DNA of 64,000 nt from Nymphaea colorata (taxonomy: Eukaryota; Streptophyta; Magnoliopsida; Nymphaeales; Nymphaeaceae). The translations under genes and the position numbers were made by a program. This document shows, one piece after another, positions 59,326-64,000 of the stretch. Numbering within the stretch: the stretch's first letter is position 1; the number at the start of each line of letters is the position of its first letter. The notes under the pieces were generated by a model. The model ran no database searches and was not told the origin of the DNA. It was given only the letters and a program-made list of their open reading frames with translations. The stretch spans positions 32,895,706 through 32,959,705 of the forward strand of contig NC_045139.1 of NCBI RefSeq assembly GCF_008831285.2, given 5' to 3'.

Positions 59326-62300
59326 AAAAATTTATAGTTCGCTAAACAATGGGGGATCCGAGATAATCAAACGCAACCTAAGAGAAAAGAAAAAAATGTA
59401 TAATACTATGTGGTGAGATGGAAAACTCATATTGCTCACCGGAAAGTAGATGCTAGAGGATTACATCAGCTAAGTTTGACAAGAGGAATCCAACTTTTCT
59501 CTCTCTCTCTTTATTATATATATATATGTGTGTGTGTGAAATGCATCGAGCAGCCTTATGAGAGAGGATCTTTCCTCGTGACAGGGATCTTATATATATA
59601 TAAAAGTTTGCAATCCTCTAACTTCCTTTACATTCCTACTCTTCACACATGCAACGTGATGTAATGCACGAGACATATATATATAACCAATAATAACATC
59701 AATTATGACAATGAGACTAAGCCGCTAACATTATTAACGTTCTCTCCATCCAAAAAGCTGTAAGAACAGAGGAAAAGTGCTTTAATATCTAAATGGAAAC
59801 ATTTATTAATGTAATAAAATTTGAAAGTTATCTGTTCATGCGATAAAGAAGGGCCGTATAGGGGCCCATAATATTGCGTTTAATAACCTAACTATGGGGA
59901 TCTTTGGATATGTTAACGAAAAATAGCCCCTGAACTTTTGAGATGTTACACCTCAAAATTGGCCTGATCGCCTAATCCAGAAGAGAAATGGAACGACGAG
60001 AAGTAGAGGGGGCCGGTGGTTGGGGAAGCCGGTGATTGGGGACCGGTGCTTGGGGACCTACGTGTAGGTAGGAGTTCGGTTCGTTCTTTCGCGGGGACGA
60101 GAGGGTTCGGGAGGAGATGGCGAAGGAGGAAGGGAAGGCGGTAACGCTCAAGAGCTCCGATGGCGAGGTTTTCGAGGTGGAGGAGGCGGTGGCGAAGGAA
60201 TCTCAGACGATCAGCCACATGATCGAGAATGGTTCTGCCGATTCCGGCATCCCCTTGCCCAACGTTACCAGCAAGATTCTGGCCAAGGTCATCGAGTACT
60301 GCAAGAAGCACGTCGACGACAAGATCCAGGAAGAAGAGCTCAAGGCGTGGGATGCTGAATTTCTTAAGGTGGACCAAGCGACGCTCTTCGATCTCATTCT
60401 GGTATTCTACTCGGCCATCTGCCTCTTCTTTATTCGGTGCTTTATTTTGGGTTTAGGGTTAGGGTTTGTGATTCTCGCGATCTGGACGGAGATTAGCAAT
60501 GGTGGTGGCTTTTATTTGACCATTATTTTCCCCTTTTTGTATGTTTTCCTTTTTGACGGCTTGGTCAATGGTCACTCTTGCGAGGATTTTAAGAGGACCT
60601 GATCTAGAGGTTATAGCTTATGAGGGTTTTTACTTTGCTTATTCATTTTCTCTTCCACAGGACCTCTAGGGCTAGTTGATGATGGTTGTTATCGTTATGT
60701 ATGTCCTTTGATTCATGCGCTGTACAAGATTTGGGTAGCGTCTCCGTCGATCTCTTTGGTAATACGTGGTGTTCAGATTGATTGCTAATTTCCTTGGTGG
60801 GAACATCTATTGAGTAGTAATGGAACGATGCCATGACCGACCCGCTGCTTGCAGTGGCTTTTTCGGTGAACGTTGATTTGAATAAGATTTGCTAGAAGCC
60901 TAGAATTCCAACCAAACAACACTGGTTGTGAATGGAAATTGGAAACCCAATCGGACGTCGGTTCAAGTAGCTTCTTGGTTTGCACGTGCGTCTCTTCTGC
61001 TCAAGACCCTTTCCCAATAATATATTTATTGTTTTCGGTGTCCCTGTGCATTTTGTGTTTAAGTTTTGGTGGATTTTTGTCAGGACCTGATGCCTCCTTT
61101 CTCGTGGCGTTTGAGGTTTGATGTCACGCATTTGTTTGATGTTTGTTCTAATTAATGTTTTCTGTACAACGCTTACATAGTAGCTGTTGGACTGTGTGTG
61201 CGGCTTATCGGTTTGCTCGGCAATGCTTATCGGAGGGGAACACATTTGATTGCATTAATCCTTGGTTAAAGATCATGATATTTAGTTTTCTGGGGAACTC
61301 TATTCCTTTTTACCAGTACTTAAGATTGTTCAACCTTTTTATGAATTTGACTAAAGATCGATTAACATAGGTTAGTAAGTTCATTTAGGTGTTGTATATT
61401 TGAGTTTAAATCATGCATGTAGAAACAACCATGCAGGTAAGATCTAGGGGTTCGTTGCATGGATTTAAGAGGGTACTGCATACAGTGAACTCCTTGTATT
61501 TCTCCTTATACTACAAATTCATCTAGCCTTTACAACAATGGGGCTTTGTGACACCCTTCGACATTTCTTACTATTTCTAGGCCATATCAAAGTATTTCTT
61601 TTCATGTTTTCTGGACCCATTGTTTCACAATATCTTCTCTTTTGAATTAGGGAACTTCTTGTGTTACTTATTGGATTCGTGATTCTTTCATCGATTACTG
61701 GAAATATATGCTCTTCTACTGATAAGGCATTAGCTATGCAAAGTTGGCTAGCCCAGTCTTCCTAGGATTACATCTAATACCTAGGTGCCTAACCAGTTGC
61801 TTAAATGGGAAACACCTCAGGTTTTCTCTTTTTGATGTTCAAAATTGTAATGTGTTTTCCGGTTTGTGTTCTTGGAACAACAGTAACAAGGAAGCCCTGT
61901 CCTGCTTATCCCGAGACAAGGGTAATTTGTTCTTCTTGGAAAAGCTGTGCATGAATCCCAGCATTTGCATATTGGATGGGAACATGCTCTGTCCAGCGTT
62001 TCCTTAAGTTGGAAAGGTTTAAGGGGCATGTCGTTCTACTGTGCAGCATTTGATTCCCATAGAACAACCATAAAATAATTTAGTGAATGTTTTTTGATCT
62101 GGTGACAGGATTAGGTATGTTTTTGCACAACAAAGTCCAACACTAATAATAACTAGATTTAGTGTTGGCATGGACAGGCAAGGGTAATCAAACATTCATG
62201 AGAATCCACTGGAACTTAGAAGAACATGGAAACTTCATGACAAAGAACAATTGAGAAGCTTCAATTGGATTCTCCTTCGCACAGAAATGTTAATTGATAG

Positions 62301-62805
62301 GACATCTTGTGCAGCAAGTACTGGAAATCCTAATAATTAGGATTTGGTTCAAAAATAGTTGCAATCTTCATTTATCACTTATGCACGACCTCTATTTTCT
62401 CCTTACCACAGAATTTTGCATCTTGTGGACAGTCACACAGTGTGTTGGTGTTAGAAAGTCTATTAAGGGCCTAGTCATGTCAAACAAAACTTGCACCTTT
62501 GATTATCCTATATAGTAAAAATGTATGTTGGCTGTAGGCAGTGACCTTCTAGAGTAGGCTGGGCCATTCATGCACCTAAGTAGAATAAATGTTGTAACAT
62601 TTATTCCCCGTATCTTCTTTTTGTACTTTTACATTTTCTTTATTCTTTTTCTTCTTATTTTTCTTTTCTTATTTTTTTGCTCTCTTTCCAGTTCTTCTTC
62701 GTTTTCTTTTCTTTCATTTACTGTTTTTGGATCACCTAGGCACTTTTCATTTCCCTCACCTAGCACTTTTGAGTACTTACTATCTACCTAGTGCATCATT
62801 ATTTT

Positions 62806-62837
<32 letters not shown>

Positions 62838-64000
62838 CAGGTGACTTTATTTCCACATAAATGCTTGGAACCTAGTTGTACATGCATGAAATACATCTAG
62901 TGCATATGCATACATATGTTTACATGTGCATTTGTACCTAATTAACATGTAAACCACTTAAGTTCAAGTACCATGTCAATATGGTAGCCGTAAGTATGAG
63001 ACACAGGTAGGTAATTTGAGTACCGGAAAATCAAAACCTTTGAAAGAAATAATCCTTTTGAATCTTCAAAAATTTAAAGTTCTACCTGTATACATATATA
63101 TACTTATAATGTGCTTATACGCCATAACCTTGTACAAGTTTTTTGATATTGCCATGCTGTACCTTCAGTATGCTCATTTATTTGACTTATATTTGTAAAC
63201 ATTTTGCATCTATATACTTAACAGTTAAACTTGTCTTAAATATCAAGATTCAATATTAATACCTTAAAGCCATGGTAGATTTTCATTTTCTAGGGACAAT
63301 CTGTGCTGGTTTGATGTAGTGCTGGCATTTGGAACCGCCACTATCAATAGTGAGACACCGCTGCAGGGGCACAGAATAACGTTTGATCTAGTGGCTTGTA
63401 ATTTATGTCACATGGTCCCTCTTGAAAGGTTGGTATCACTTTTAGTACAATGAGGATACTGTTGTGGCTTCAAAGTGACTCATATACTGTGAGAGCCAGG
63501 TCTGTTGTGGTTAGGACTTAGGGCTTCACAATAAGGTTAACTTCAGCTGCACTTGTTTATTACACTAGTCAAGTTCAAGCCTAAAAGTGCTGAGCTCTAG
63601 CTGCTAAGCTTATCACATTTAAGCTTGGACTAAGATCAGCTAATGCCCCTATGACATATGCAGAATAGGCTTCCAATTGTTGCCAAAAAAAGTCTTTAGG
63701 TTCAAGGGGTGCTTGTTTGGTTTTCAAAATTAAGTTTCTGTTTTGAAACTCAGGTCACATTATGTTAAATTTAGAGTTTCTTCATACACAGCACAGTCGA
63801 GCTCAAACTGCTGGAGTTGGCTGAGCCGTGTTCGTTAATGGTTTCAAGTTTGAACCGAGTTCAAGATGGGTCTGCTAGGACTGAAGCTGGAGTTGAGTTT
63901 GCCCAGCTTGCCTCAAACACTGCTAGTGAATAGCCCTTGTTGTGGTCAACACAATTAAGAATATTTTGTCCACTCTCATACTGGATCATATCTATATTGT
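59326..64000 (+). repeat. SKP1 segmental duplication, unit 2 (runs off window)
   Basis: Direct copy of 52017 to about 56500. The (GA)n, T-rich and intron landmarks keep their order. At the window edge it matches unit 1 near 56500, so exon 2 of the second SKP1 gene should lie about 1.7 kb beyond the end. Left-end homology is patchy (59326-59700) and becomes strong from about 59690. Confidence 0.9.
60117..60401 (+). CDS. SKP1-like adaptor, copy 2 (exon 1 only in window)
   Basis: 95 codons, [20 protein letters not shown] to LFDLIL, ending at the same donor (ttctg|gtattc) as copy 1. Versus copy 1 exon 1 I count 11 base substitutions and one 18-nt in-frame deletion that removes AQKSGD from the linker (HVD|DKIQ). 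Substitutions at protein level include T8A, D38N, C40S and V89L (copy 1 numbering). The frame is open and all splice signals are kept, so the copy may be functional. The open frame read past the donor to 60602 is intron. Exon 2 is beyond the window. Confidence 0.9.

Noticed and set aside
60117-60602. 161-aa uninterrupted reading of SKP1 copy 2
   Set aside because: After LFDLIL it runs through the donor (ctg|gtattc) into intron sequence that aligns with the copy 1 intron.

Overview
This is plant nuclear DNA, and almost certainly angiosperm. It holds intron-rich genes, introns of up to 6 kb, many small TIR elements, LINE pieces and (TA)n tracts. The gene set includes peroxisomal hydroxypyruvate reductase, a mitochondrial Rieske subunit, SKP1 and a plant-type PAT10. 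I cannot name the species. All exon borders were placed by eye from splice signals plus reading-frame continuity, without transcripts.

Layout: (1) 1-13.5 kb, + strand: the 3' nine exons of a PAT10-type DHHC S-acyltransferase. Its 6.1-kb intron is stuffed with MITEs and an old LTR-element fossil. (2) 13.5-16.5 kb: spacer with a nested TIR element and (TA)n. (3) 16.6-21.5 kb, +: a two-exon gene for a 105-aa two-helix membrane protein with a 4.6-kb intron. (4) 23.7-26.8 kb, +: a plant-specific gene of unknown function, with an unresolved frame at its first splice junction. (5) 26.8-29.9 kb: spacer with a degraded LINE. (6) 30.2-32.8 kb, +: a complete 13-exon HPR1 (386 aa). (7) 33-35.6 kb: spacer with a LINE tail and a MITE. 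(8) 35.7-41.6 kb, +: two-exon mitochondrial Rieske iron-sulfur protein. (9) 44.2-49.5 kb, - strand: nine coding exons of a 288-aa coiled-coil protein plus a non-coding leader. (10) 52.0 kb to the end: a direct tandem duplication of a 7.3-kb unit carrying SKP1. Copy 1 is complete; copy 2 runs off the right edge after its first exon.

The genes do not form one pathway. They are independent housekeeping-type genes: protein S-acylation, photorespiration, respiratory complex III and SCF ubiquitin ligase. The most notable points are the SKP1 tandem pair, with a 540-bp stretch of perfect identity inside otherwise diverged copies and an 18-nt in-frame deletion in copy 2; an HPR1 ending in the non-canonical tripeptide AKV and carrying an in-frame upstream ATG; an isolated subtilase exon on the opposite strand between the SKP1 copies; and a short LINE insertion with near-perfect target-site duplication. 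I found no convincing new multi-gene system.
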